Below, piece after piece: positions 1 through 7,154 of a stretch of 23,018 bases of DNA; the first letter of the stretch is position 1, and each line of letters starts with the position of its first letter. The position numbers and the translations under genes are program-made. This stretch comes from an uncultured Oscillospiraceae bacterium (GTDB lineage Bacteria > Bacillota_A > Clostridia > Oscillospirales > Oscillospiraceae). Below the pieces are notes generated by a model that was not told the DNA's origin, searched no databases, and saw only the letters and a list, made by a program, of their open reading frames with translations. The DNA lies in contig CAAGIU010000453.1 of NCBI GenBank assembly GCA_900770015.1, positions 1 through 23,018 on the forward strand, read 5' to 3'.

Positions 1-2
1 AG

Positions 3-1481
3 ATATTGGAAAAATATCAGCTCAAAATTCCACAGAAACTATATGCAACAAATGTGGAATACGCCGACATATGTGATGCTGTGGGTATTGAAGGACTTTT
101 TGCCGAGAGCATGGATGCAGAGCCGACCCTATATCGCGGATATTTTTATGATGATGGCGGTTTTCATATCTCCGGTAATTTGACACCTATGGGAAGCAGC
201 ATTTGGCGAGAACCCGTAGATTTCTCTTATACATGCTCCATGAAAGGTGTCTTTTACTGTACTTTGCGAAGTGTAAAGGATGTGGAAAGCTATCACCAAT
301 GGAAGTATACAGCTACAAATGGAGTGGAACTTTTGCTGGCATCAAGTCCGTATGATGCAATCATCATTGCCGACAAAGCTGAATGCTTTGTTTCTGTCCA
401 TATATCAGGGCAGTCCATGAGCCAGGAAACCCTGGAAACATTGGCAGAAGTCTTTGACTTCACCTATACGCCCAACGCTGTAGATATGGAAGCCGCGGAC
501 CGGCATGAAGCAGAACAGCTGGCGCAGATTGCGGCTAACGTAGAAGCATATAAGCAGCAGCATCGCCGGAACACCTATGGGGATTACTTTGCGGATTTCG
601 CAAATTCGCCGGACTTATATTATTCACTGCTCCATTTGGATGATGATGGTGTTGCGGAATTGGCAACGTACTGTGCTGGCAGGTATCAAGAATTATTCAC
701 CATCAAAGACGGCTATGTGCAGAAAATTCATGAAGGCGGGTACGCCTTTGCGAACGGCTTTTCGATCTGTACAGACGAGAATGGACAGATTGTTTTTGAA
801 ACCGAAAACCATGTAGGCAGACAAACCTATGTTTCCTACCTGGCTGCGGATGGATTGGATTTGCGGTACGTCGCATTTGCAAAATATGATGCAGTTACAA
901 ATGATGATAATCCCTGGTTTGTCTGCACCAACGCACTGGGACATGAGGTATACGAATTTGCTGAAATGCCCATGTTCTGGGAGCCGATATCTGCTGATGA
1001 AATGAGTAATATTCGAGACGCTTACACAAAAATGGAACTGCCGAAAAAGCCGATTGGGGAGTTGCTTGCGGATGACACGGATTTCGATATCAGCCAGCTG
1101 ACATTGGGTTCCTCTGAAACGGCACTTAGCTTATTCGATAATATTCTGGTTCCTTTGGTAGAAGGCAGACTTCCCAACCAGGCAAGGGAATTCAAGGCAA
1201 TTCTGGAGCGGTATGGGTATACTTATCGAGACGGTGAGGGACTGTTTACAATTACTGACCCGGCGCATCCGGAAAGCTATCTGTTTGGAGGCAATTCCTT
1301 ACTGTATGACACGGATACAATTTCCACCATTGGTTTCTGTACGGAAACAGAATCAGGGAAGAAGAAAGTAGAAGTTTACCTTTTTACAGAAGAACAGGAA
1401 TATTACATAACCAATCCGAACTACACCCAAAACAAAATGGAAAGCTTTGAACAACTCAAGGCGTATATTGCGCAGGGGTAA
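3..1481 (+). CDS. Anti-sigma-factor-like extracytoplasmic protein, 5' end outside window
   Basis: The reading frame is open to the left edge, and the codons before the TTG at 6 continue the family sequence, so the TTG is probably not the start and the gene is 5'-truncated by the window. About 491 residues are visible, with no membrane segment in this part. The N-terminal portion resembles the extracytoplasmic part of membrane anti-sigma-like proteins that I associate with Oscillospiraceae. A central segment (about residues 203-225, LDDDGVAEL) looks like the D-x-D-G repeat motif found in many secreted Firmicutes proteins. The next gene starts 2 bases after the stop and has the N-terminal cytoplasmic and TM portion of the same kind of protein, so the pair looks like a tandem duplication. 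An ECF sigma factor gene would be expected just upstream, outside the window. Codon use is more A/T-rich than in the housekeeping genes further right. The family assignment is from memory of sequence style; the exact role is unproven. Confidence 0.6.
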   Translation: MLEKYQLKIPQKLYATNVEYADICDAVGIEGLFAESMDAEPTLYRGYFYDDGGFHISGNLTPMGSSIWREPVDFSYTCSMKGVFYCTLRSVKDVESYHQWKYTATNGVELLLASSPYDAIIIADKAECFVSVHISGQSMSQETLETLAEVFDFTYTPNAVDMEAADRHEAEQLAQIAANVEAYKQQHRRNTYGDYFADFANSPDLYYSLLHLDDDGVAELATYCAGRYQELFTIKDGYVQKIHEGGYAFANGFSICTDENGQIVFETENHVGRQTYVSYLAADGLDLRYVAFAKYDAVTNDDNPWFVCTNALGHEVYEFAEMPMFWEPISADEMSNIRDAYTKMELPKKPIGELLADDTDFDISQLTLGSSETALSLFDNILVPLVEGRLPNQAREFKAILERYGYTYRDGEGLFTITDPAHPESYLFGGNSLLYDTDTISTIGFCTETESGKKKVEVYLFTEEQEYYITNPNYTQNKMESFEQLKAYIAQG

Positions 1482-1483
1482 TT

Positions 1484-1954
1484 ATGAAAGAACTGGAATT
1501 ATTAACAATCCTGACCAATGTGCGGGGAGATTATATCCTGCAGGCCCAGGAGCTGCGCTCCGGGAATCGGAAGCAGCTTCACCTGATGCACAGAAAGCGT
1601 ATCTTCCTGATTGCCGCTGTTGTTTCCCTGCTGCTCCTGCTGGTGGGCTGCGCCGCTGTGCTGATTAGCTTGCAGAAGGTCAGTTTGGGCCATATGATTT
1701 TTACAGATTCTTGGGAAGAAACTTTCGGAAAGGATGTTATCTCCCTGCATGGTTACATGGATTCTCCGGAGTACTAAGCTGTTTTGGAATGGATGGAAGT
1801 TGAGAACAGCTACGATTATGACAAAACCCCTCTGCATCAAGCAGATGCCAATCACTATATGCCGCCACCGGACTACGAAGCCTATACCTGCTACACAGAG
1901 GAAATGTGCGGCAAGCTTGCTACAAGAAACGAGCATAAAGGAGAATGGTCATAA
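1484..1954 (+). pseudogene. Anti-sigma-factor-like protein, broken by an in-frame stop
   Basis: The ATG at 1484 is preceded by AGGGG and lies 2 bases after the previous stop, suggesting translational coupling. The first 97 codons encode a short basic cytoplasmic segment (residues 1-38), a hydrophobic segment (about 41-63) and the start of an external domain ending SPEY. A TAA at 1775-1777 interrupts the frame, but the same frame continues for 58 more sense codons with sensible family sequence (EWMEVENSYDYD, DYEAYTCYTEEM) up to a second TAA at 1952. The stop is therefore most simply a CAA-to-TAA nonsense mutation. The gene also lacks the several hundred residues of outer domain seen in its neighbour, so its 3' end is deleted or frameshifted too. 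A 97-residue membrane stub could still be made. Confidence 0.65.
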
Positions 1955-1956
1955 TT

Positions 1957-2010
1957 TCACACATTTTTGTGTCATCAACAATTCCAAAAAAAAATTTTAT
2001 AAATGTGTGA
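1957..2010. repeat. 10-bp inverted repeat abutting the ECF -35 element
   Basis: TCACACATTT at 1957-1966 and AAATGTGTGA at 2001-2010 are perfect reverse complements separated by 34 bases that include an A9 run. The right arm overlaps the TGTGAC -35 element of the promoter at 2006. It could be an operator pair, or a weak terminator for the upstream pseudogene; the sequence alone does not decide. Confidence 0.4.
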
Positions 2011-2037
2011 CATTTCGGGTTCCAAATCCGTCTATAT
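2006..2037 (+). promoter_or_regulatory. ECF-sigma-type promoter
   Basis: TGTGAC (2006-2011), a 17-base spacer and CGTC (2029-2032) followed by TATAT match the general ECF layout, with an AAC/GAC-type -35 and a CGTC -10 as in Bacillus sigma-X-like promoters. It is not a sigma-A promoter. It lies just after two anti-sigma-like genes, as expected for an autoregulated ECF module. Transcription would start near 2039-2041. Assignment to a particular sigma factor is inference. Confidence 0.5.
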
Positions 2038-2038
2038 A

Positions 2039-2119
2039 GGTGAAAGGGCATTCACCCCGGCTTGAAGCAGGGGGAATTGCCCGAACCACGAACGGCTAAT
2101 TCGGACGGATTCTTTCACC
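2039..2119 (+). ncRNA. Putative structured 5' leader RNA
   Basis: An 8-bp perfect closing stem pairs GGTGAAAG (2039-2046) with CTTTCACC (2112-2119). Inside it, GGCA-TTC-CCCC (2047-2058) pairs with GGGG-GAA-TGCC (2070-2081) with one bulged base on each side. CCGAA (2081-2085) can pair with TTCGG (2100-2104) as a further hairpin. The result is a branched fold starting at the predicted ECF start site and ending about 40 bases before the ribosome binding site of the 58-codon gene. No U-tract follows, so it is not a simple terminator. I do not recognise it as a named riboswitch class. The fold was drawn by eye. Confidence 0.35.
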
Positions 2120-2159
2120 GCTTTCGAAATAGAAACCAACCACAAGGAGGAACAGATTT

Positions 2160-2336
2160 ATGAAAACGCAAATGGAATTACATACATCCACAGTCAGCAA
2201 GCGGGCGTGGATTGATGCAGCAAACCGGATCGTGTCTTTTCAGCAGATCGGGGATGCGTCCTGCTACATTGCCGATGAGCCTGATTTCTGGCCTCACATT
2301 ATGGCATTGGTAAGCGTCGGCTATCGTCTTCAGTAA
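2160..2336 (+). CDS. Conserved-looking 58-residue protein of unknown function
   Basis: The ATG at 2160 follows a strong AAGGAGG at 2144-2150, and the frame runs 58 codons to a TAA at 2334. The protein begins MKTQMELHTSTV, has a central segment RIVSFQQI and ends GYRLQ. It has no membrane segment or signal peptide and is probably a small soluble cytoplasmic protein. Aromatic and hydrophobic residues (W, F and Y spread through the chain) suggest a folded domain rather than a random frame. Support for it being real is the ribosome binding site, the upstream ECF-like promoter with structured leader, and an intrinsic terminator 7 bases after the stop. It resembles small proteins I have seen near sigma-factor genes in gut Clostridia, but I cannot confirm that here, and I assign no function. 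Confidence 0.6.
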   Translation: MKTQMELHTSTVSKRAWIDAANRIVSFQQIGDASCYIADEPDFWPHIMALVSVGYRLQ

Positions 2337-2342
2337 AACAGC

Positions 2343-2376
2343 GCCGGACATCTCAGGTGGATGTCCGGCAGTTTTT
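2343..2376. terminator. Bidirectional intrinsic terminator
   Basis: The perfect 10-bp stem GCCGGACATC (2343-2352) / GATGTCCGGC (2360-2369) is followed by AGTTTTT on the plus strand and preceded by AAAACA, which gives a T-run on the minus strand. It separates the convergent 58-codon gene and the HAD gene. The TAA stop of the HAD gene (tta at 2375) lies inside the plus-strand T-tract. Confidence 0.9.
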
Positions 2377-3013
2377 ATGCATTGAGAAGCTGAAAAAGCG
2401 CATCGGTATTTTCACAGATGGCAGCGGCTCCCGCGTCGACCATATCCTTCACTTCCCCATAGCCCCAGCTCACGCCAATGGTGGGAATTCCATGGGCAGC
2501 AGCTCCGGTGACATCAAAAGCGGTGTCTCCCACCATAACGATATTCCCGCTTCTGCCGATCTGCTCCAGAAGGAACGCTATGACATCACTTTTGGAGGCC
2601 CTTGAGCCGTCAAAGGTGGCGCCGCAGATTCGGTCAAAATACTTTGCCAGGTCAAAATGCTCCAGCACTTCCTTGGCGGTTTCTTCCGGTTTGGAGGTTG
2701 CAACATAGAGCCTGTGTCCGCGATCCTTCAGTGCTTCCAGAAGCTCCCGGATGCCGGGATAAGGGTAATTCTCATATTTTCCGATGGGCTGATACCGGCT
2801 GCGGAAAATCGCAATGGCTTCCTCCACCCGATCTTCCGGGACTCCATGGGCCAGGAAGGACTGCCCCAGAGGAGGACCGACAAAGACGCGCATTTCCTCC
2901 CTGGAAGGCACCGGAAGTCCAAACCGCTCCAGAGCCAGCCGGGCACAGTTGATAATGCCCTCCCCGGAATCCGTCAGCGTACCATCCAAATCAAACAAAA
3001 TCGCTTTTTGCAT
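2375..3013 (-). CDS. HAD-superfamily hydrolase, phosphoglycolate phosphatase-like
   Basis: A 212-residue cytoplasmic phosphatase of HAD subfamily I. Motif I is DLDGT with the nucleophile D8 and the acid D10, motif II is the Thr of VATSK (T106), motif III is probably K141, and motif IV is GDTAFD (162-167), whose acids bind Mg. Residues of about 15-85 form the helical cap. The length and motif spacing match the Gph/PGP-like group, which removes phosphate from phosphoglycolate or nucleotides; the actual substrate cannot be told from sequence. The ATG is preceded by AAAAGGAGA at good spacing. It lies 55 bases after the ZIP transporter on the same strand and may be co-transcribed with it. The gene ends in the bidirectional terminator. 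Confidence 0.9.
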   Translation of the reverse strand: MQKAILFDLDGTLTDSGEGIINCARLALERFGLPVPSREEMRVFVGPPLGQSFLAHGVPEDRVEEAIAIFRSRYQPIGKYENYPYPGIRELLEALKDRGHRLYVATSKPEETAKEVLEHFDLAKYFDRICGATFDGSRASKSDVIAFLLEQIGRSGNIVMVGDTAFDVTGAAAHGIPTIGVSWGYGEVKDMVDAGAAAICENTDALFQLLNA

Positions 3014-3068
3014 GATATCATCTCCTTTTCAGGAAACAATATCATATTTCGCGCCTTTACGCAAGTCC

Positions 3069-3824
3069 TCAGGACAGCAGAACGTCGCTGACCAGCATCA
3101 TGCAAAAGCCAATGAGCAGCGAATAGGTTGCTGCCCGCTGATTTCCGTGGTCATGGGTCTCGGGAATCATTTCGTCGCTGACCACAAAGAGCATGGTTCC
3201 CCCGGCGAAGGCCAGCGCAAAGGGCAGAAGCGTTTCCGTAACCGTAACCGCAGCGTATCCCACCAGTGTTCCGACAATTTCAATGACGCCTGTCATGATC
3301 CCGCAGAAAAGCGCTTTCTTTGGCGGAATCCCGGCGGCAAGCATGGGTGTTACCGTAACCAGTCCCTCCGGGACGTTCTGAAGCGCGATTCCGCCCGCGA
3401 TCATCAGAGCGGATCGGTAATTTCCCGTTCCGAAGCTGACCCCGGCGGCCAGCCCCTCCGGGAAGTTGTGAATTGCCATTGCCACAACAAAGAGGAGAAC
3501 CTTATCCACCTTTTTACTATTGGCGCAGACATCCTCCTGCCAGCCCAGCAATCGATGTACATGGGGAACAAGACGGTCTATCAGGCTCAGGCACCCTGCC
3601 CCTGCGAAGATCCCACAGATGCACACCACCAGCCCTCCGCATTTCGGGTATTGAATCGACGGCAGAATCAAGCCGAGGATCGCAGCCGACAGCATCACTC
3701 CGGCAGCAAAGGCGAGGATGATGTCGCTGAACCGGCGAGAAATCTTCTTGCAGGGAAATCCCAGCATGGTTCCGAGCATGGTTGCTCCGCCGACTCCCAG
3801 CGCAGTACATATTACAACAATCAT
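3069..3824 (-). CDS. ZIP-family divalent metal transporter
   Basis: An inner-membrane carrier for Zn or other divalent metals with about eight hydrophobic segments. The metal-site helices are recognisable: HNFPEG in TM4 (residues 119-124 from the start used here) and QNVPEG in TM5 (149-154). In many bacterial ZupT/GufA-type members the second motif begins with His; here it is Gln. DEMIPETHDHG lies near the C terminus. I chose the ATG at 3824 (251 residues) because AAGGAAGG lies just upstream and the protein then begins directly with the first membrane helix. An in-frame ATG at 3851 would add nine mostly polar residues (260 total) and has a weaker AGGAT site. The gene sits between the EamA permease terminator and the HAD phosphatase, all on the minus strand. 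Confidence 0.88.
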   Translation of the reverse strand: MIVVICTALGVGGATMLGTMLGFPCKKISRRFSDIILAFAAGVMLSAAILGLILPSIQYPKCGGLVVCICGIFAGAGCLSLIDRLVPHVHRLLGWQEDVCANSKKVDKVLLFVVAMAIHNFPEGLAAGVSFGTGNYRSALMIAGGIALQNVPEGLVTVTPMLAAGIPPKKALFCGIMTGVIEIVGTLVGYAAVTVTETLLPFALAFAGGTMLFVVSDEMIPETHDHGNQRAATYSLLIGFCMMLVSDVLLS

Positions 3825-3932
3825 AATGGCAACCCTTCCTTGACGTATCATGATTCATCCTATGCAAAGGACGGAATTCTGTTTCGAAATATGCACGCAG
3901 GCTGTCGATGAAACGGGGAATCAGGCTGCACG

Positions 3933-3967
3933 AAAAAAACAGGCTGCCTCACGTTTGTGAAGCAGCC
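3933..3967 (-). terminator. Intrinsic terminator of the EamA gene
   Basis: On the minus strand, GGCTGCTTCAC / GTGAGGCAGCC form a stem around a short AAAC loop (3942-3967), followed by a seven-T run (3933-3939). It lies 35 bases beyond the EamA stop and ahead of the ZIP gene, so the two are separate transcripts. Confidence 0.85.
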
Positions 3968-4001
3968 ATCCAATTTCAGACAGGATCTATTGTGCAGCGC
4001 C

Positions 4002-4895
4002 TTACTTACTGCTTTCTTTTCCCAAGGGAAGCTGGGAAAGAATCACACCTGCAAACACCAGTGCACAGCCGCAGAGTTCCCGGCCGCTCATGGTATCGTG
4101 CAGGATCAGCCACCCGCCAAGGGCCGCAAACACGGATTCCAGACTCATGATCAGCGAGGCGGTTGTGGGCTCCAGGTTTTTCTGCCCCACGATCTGCAGG
4201 CTGTAGGCAACGCCCATGGAGAGAATACCGGCAAAGCCCAGAGGCAGCCAGCAGGCAAGGATATTGCCCATATCCACTTCTTCCGTCAGCAGCATCCAGG
4301 GAAGGGAAAGGACGGAAACCACCAGGGCCTGGACGCAGTTCAGCCGCAGCCCATCCAGATCCTGGGCAAAGCTGTCAATCAGCAGAATCTGCACCGCAAA
4401 GGCCAGGGCACAGCCAATCAGCAGCAGGTCGCCCACGTTGATGCTGGTAACGCCCATAAAGCTCAGCAAATACAGCCCAACCAGCGCCAGCGCCACGCTG
4501 AATACTGCATTGATGCCGGGCTTTTTGTGAAGAAAGATACCCAGCATGGGCACCAGAACGATATACATGGCCGTGAGGAATCCGGCTTTTCCGGGGTCCG
4601 TGTAAACCAGACCCACCTGCTGCAAACTGGCCGCGATAAAGAGTGCAGCGCCGCAGATGCCTCCGGCAATCCAGAGCCGCTTATTTTTCCACTTGGAAAG
4701 GGATTTTGTAATACCGATTCTGAAATCAAAAGCCAGCGTCAGAAAGAACAGAAACACGACTGCCAGCATACACCGGATGGCCTGAAATGTGAAAGGACCG
4801 ATCAGATCCATTCCAACGCTCTGGGCAATGAAAGCAGAGCCCCAAATGATGGTGCCGCAGAGCAGCGCAAGAGAGCCTTTTAATTGTTTCTTCAT
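4002..4895 (-). CDS. EamA-family (DMT superfamily) permease
   Basis: A 297-residue inner-membrane protein with ten predicted hydrophobic helices in two homologous EamA halves (about residues 5-135 and 150-285). The first half begins GSLALLCGTIIWGSAF, and the second contains the typical EPTTASLIMSLESVFA. Members export or exchange small metabolites such as amino acids; this one's substrate is unknown. The ATG at 4895 is preceded by GGTGAT and gives the family's usual MKKQLKG start. The frame extends upstream to a TTG at 4940 with a GGAG site, adding 15 polar residues that I regard as untranslated. The gene is divergent from pepF and closed by its own terminator. Confidence 0.9.
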   Translation of the reverse strand: MKKQLKGSLALLCGTIIWGSAFIAQSVGMDLIGPFTFQAIRCMLAVVFLFFLTLAFDFRIGITKSLSKWKNKRLWIAGGICGAALFIAASLQQVGLVYTDPGKAGFLTAMYIVLVPMLGIFLHKKPGINAVFSVALALVGLYLLSFMGVTSINVGDLLLIGCALAFAVQILLIDSFAQDLDGLRLNCVQALVVSVLSLPWMLLTEEVDMGNILACWLPLGFAGILSMGVAYSLQIVGQKNLEPTTASLIMSLESVFAALGGWLILHDTMSGRELCGCALVFAGVILSQLPLGKESSK

Positions 4896-4959
4896 AAAAT
4901 CACCGTGTCGTACTTTAGCATATTTGCAGAGAATTTGCAAGAGTCTCCTGCTGCATCAA

Positions 4960-4988
4960 TTGCATTTCCCTCCGCTGTGTGTTAAAAT
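4960..4988 (+). promoter_or_regulatory. Sigma-A promoter of pepF
   Basis: TTGCAT (4960-4965), a 17-base spacer and TAAAAT (4983-4988) lie just ahead of AGGAGG and the pepF ATG, leaving a leader of only about 25 bases. Confidence 0.75.
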
Positions 4989-5017
4989 GGGAAAAAACTT
5001 TAGGAGGGCATTACACA

Positions 5018-6820
5018 ATGGCACAACAGAAACCGAGAAAACGCTCCGAGATCCCCACCGCCGACACCTGGGCGCTGGAAGACCTGTTTCCCACCGATGA
5101 GGCATGGGAGCAGGAACTGACCACCCTCAATCAGGATCAGCAGATCCTTGCTTCCTTTGAAGGCAGGCTGGGAGAAAGCGGAGAAACGCTTTGCCGGTAT
5201 CTTACGCAGATGGAGCAGGTAATCGAAAAGCTGTCCCTGCTGGGTAACTACTGCATCCGGCGTTTGGATCAGGACACCAGGAACACCACCTATCAAACCA
5301 TGGCCGGCAGCTACCGCGCAGCCTCCGTTGCCATGGGTGTGGCCACCAGCTTTGAGACTCCGGAGATCATGGCTATCCCGGAGGAAACCCTGGAGGGCTT
5401 CTATGCGGCTTGTCCCAAACTGGAGCGTTACCGCCGGTTCCTGAAGGACTTCCGCCGGAGAAAAGCCCATGTTCTCTCCGAGGCCGAAGAGAAGCTTCTC
5501 TCCGCCGCCGGGGAAATCTCCCAGTCGCCCTCCGGGATCTTCAGCGCCTTTACCGATGCCGACCTGACCTTCCCGGATGCCGTGGACGCCGCCGGGGAAA
5601 AGCATCCTCTGACCAAGGGCAATTTCGTGGTCTGGGAATCCGGCTCCGACCGGGTTCTGCGAAAGAGCGCCTACGAAAATATGTACCACACCATCGGCGC
5701 TTTCCGCAATACCGCCGCTGCCGTTCTGAACGCCCAGCACAAGCAGCTGAAATTCTTCGCCGAAGCAAGGAAATATGCCAATTCCTTTGAAGCTGCCCTG
5801 GACGGAACCAATGTTCCCACCTCGGTCTATCTGAATCTCATCGAAGCGGTTCATCAAAATATGGACAAAATGCACCGCTATGTCCGTCTGCGGAAGAAAA
5901 TTCTGGGCCTGGAGGAAATCCATTTCTATGATATCTATACCTCCCTGGTTCCGGATGCCGACCGGGAAATCCCCTTTGAGGAGGCGAAGCAGACAGTATA
6001 TGATGCCCTGGCCCCTCTGGGCAGGGACTATCAGGCCGTTCTGAAGGAGGGCTTTGAAAACCGCTGGATCGACGTGTATGAAAACGAAGGAAAGCGCGGC
6101 GGCGCCTATTCCGCAGGTACTCCCGTGCATCCCTATGTGCTGATGAACTATACCGGCACGCTGGACAGTCAGTTTACCCTTGCCCACGAGATGGGCCATG
6201 CGATGCACTCCTATCTTTCTAATAAGCTTCAGAACCCCATCGATTCTGACTATGTGATTTTCGTGGCCGAAGTGGCTTCCACCTGCAACGAGGCGCTGCT
6301 GATGCAGTACCTTTTGGACCGTACCAGCGACAAGCGGGAGCGGGCAGCCCTCATCAACCATTTCCTGGAGCAGTTCAAGGGAACCATCTACCGGCAGACT
6401 ATGTTTGCCGAGTTCGAGTATATCATCGGTCAGTACGCAGCCGAGGGCAAAGTGCTGACAGCGGAGCTGCTCTGCTCGGAATACAAGCGCCTGAACGAAC
6501 TGTACTTCGGACCCGACATGGTCGTGGACGATGAGATCGCCATAGAGTGGGCGAGAATCCCCCACTTCTACTATGATTACTACGTCTTCCAGTATGCCAC
6601 CGGATTCTCCGCAGCCATTGCGCTGTCCCGCAAAATTCTGACAGAAGGGGCGAGCGCTGTTCGCGATTACCTGAATTTCCTCTCCGGCGGCTGTTCCAAG
6701 TCTCCCATTGATCTGCTGAAGGGCGCAGGCGTGGATATGACCGATGTGAAGCCCATCAATGATGCCCTGCAGCTCTTTGGAACCCTTCTGGATGAAATGG
6801 AAGCGCTCCTGGAGGACTGA
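5018..6820 (+). CDS. pepF: Oligoendopeptidase F
   Basis: A 600-residue cytoplasmic zinc metallopeptidase of family M3B that cuts short peptides during peptide turnover. The active site is HEMGH at 390-394 (H390 and H394 bind Zn, E391 is the general base), with H397 in the HAMHS extension and E418 (VAEVAST) as the third ligand. The N-terminal oligopeptidase F domain precedes it, and the length is normal for the family. The start is the ATG at 5018, with AGGAGG 10 bases upstream; an in-frame GTG at 4979 lies inside the promoter and is excluded. The 88-residue gene follows one base after the stop, so the two are translationally coupled. There is no signal peptide. Confidence 0.95.
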   Translation: MAQQKPRKRSEIPTADTWALEDLFPTDEAWEQELTTLNQDQQILASFEGRLGESGETLCRYLTQMEQVIEKLSLLGNYCIRRLDQDTRNTTYQTMAGSYRAASVAMGVATSFETPEIMAIPEETLEGFYAACPKLERYRRFLKDFRRRKAHVLSEAEEKLLSAAGEISQSPSGIFSAFTDADLTFPDAVDAAGEKHPLTKGNFVVWESGSDRVLRKSAYENMYHTIGAFRNTAAAVLNAQHKQLKFFAEARKYANSFEAALDGTNVPTSVYLNLIEAVHQNMDKMHRYVRLRKKILGLEEIHFYDIYTSLVPDADREIPFEEAKQTVYDALAPLGRDYQAVLKEGFENRWIDVYENEGKRGGAYSAGTPVHPYVLMNYTGTLDSQFTLAHEMGHAMHSYLSNKLQNPIDSDYVIFVAEVASTCNEALLMQYLLDRTSDKRERAALINHFLEQFKGTIYRQTMFAEFEYIIGQYAAEGKVLTAELLCSEYKRLNELYFGPDMVVDDEIAIEWARIPHFYYDYYVFQYATGFSAAIALSRKILTEGASAVRDYLNFLSGGCSKSPIDLLKGAGVDMTDVKPINDALQLFGTLLDEMEALLED

Positions 6821-6821
6821 C

Positions 6822-7088
6822 ATGGAGAGGCTCTTTATTCCCACGCTCCACACCTTCGCCATGAACAATATTTTTACGGGCTCTCTGGGACTGTTCCGGT
6901 TCCGGGCAGCGCCGAATATTGTGATGGCAACCCCCAAGGAAGTGGATTTTGAAAAAAGCGACATTCATGTGGAATACTGGCACGGTCTGTACTGTTATGA
7001 AAAGAGCACCATGGAAGGGGAGAAGACCTTCCCGCTGACAGCCGAGGGAAGAGAAGAAATGATTGCCTGGCTGGAAGAAAAAATCTGA
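6822..7088 (+). CDS. Small uncharacterised protein coupled to pepF
   Basis: An 88-residue soluble protein whose ATG lies one base after the pepF stop (TGACATG), with CTGGAGG inside the end of pepF as its ribosome binding site. The frame reads MERLFIPTLHTF, then NIFTGSLGLFRF, IVMATPKEVDF, VEYWHGLYCYEKS and an acidic helix EGREEMIAWLEEKI. It is rich in aromatic residues and has no membrane segment, signal peptide or metal motif. I do not recognise a named domain. It is probably a real small folded protein because its composition is protein-like and it is coupled to pepF. No clear terminator follows; an imperfect TTATCT...AGATAA repeat (7094-7139) is too weak to call. Confidence 0.75.
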   Translation: MERLFIPTLHTFAMNNIFTGSLGLFRFRAAPNIVMATPKEVDFEKSDIHVEYWHGLYCYEKSTMEGEKTFPLTAEGREEMIAWLEEKI

Positions 7089-7154
7089 CCGTGTTATCTC
7101 TGTTTTAGACAAAGAAAGTGCGTGATTTTCTATAGATAAGTTCTCAATTTCACC

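Noticed and set aside
6..8. TTG as start codon of the first gene
   Set aside because: The frame is open to the window edge, the preceding codons fit the family, and there is no visible ribosome binding site in the five bases available.
1734..2039. 101-codon plus-strand frame across the pseudogene
   Set aside because: It runs in another frame through the pseudogene and the ECF promoter and has no ribosome binding site; the frame of the pseudogene explains the sequence better.
2814..4883. Plus-strand frames of 365 and 308 codons over the HAD, ZIP and EamA genes
   Set aside because: Polar, repetitive-composition shadows of membrane protein genes on the minus strand, which carry the motifs and ribosome binding sites.
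4924..4942. Direct repeat of TGCAAAT-like words (minus strand) upstream of the EamA gene as a promoter or operator
   Set aside because: TTGCAA and TATGCT are only 12 bases apart, too close for a sigma-A promoter, and two short repeats are weak evidence.
5000..6964. 654-codon minus-strand frame opposite pepF
   Set aside because: It is the shadow of the GC-rich third positions of pepF; pepF has a full catalytic motif set, a promoter and a ribosome binding site.
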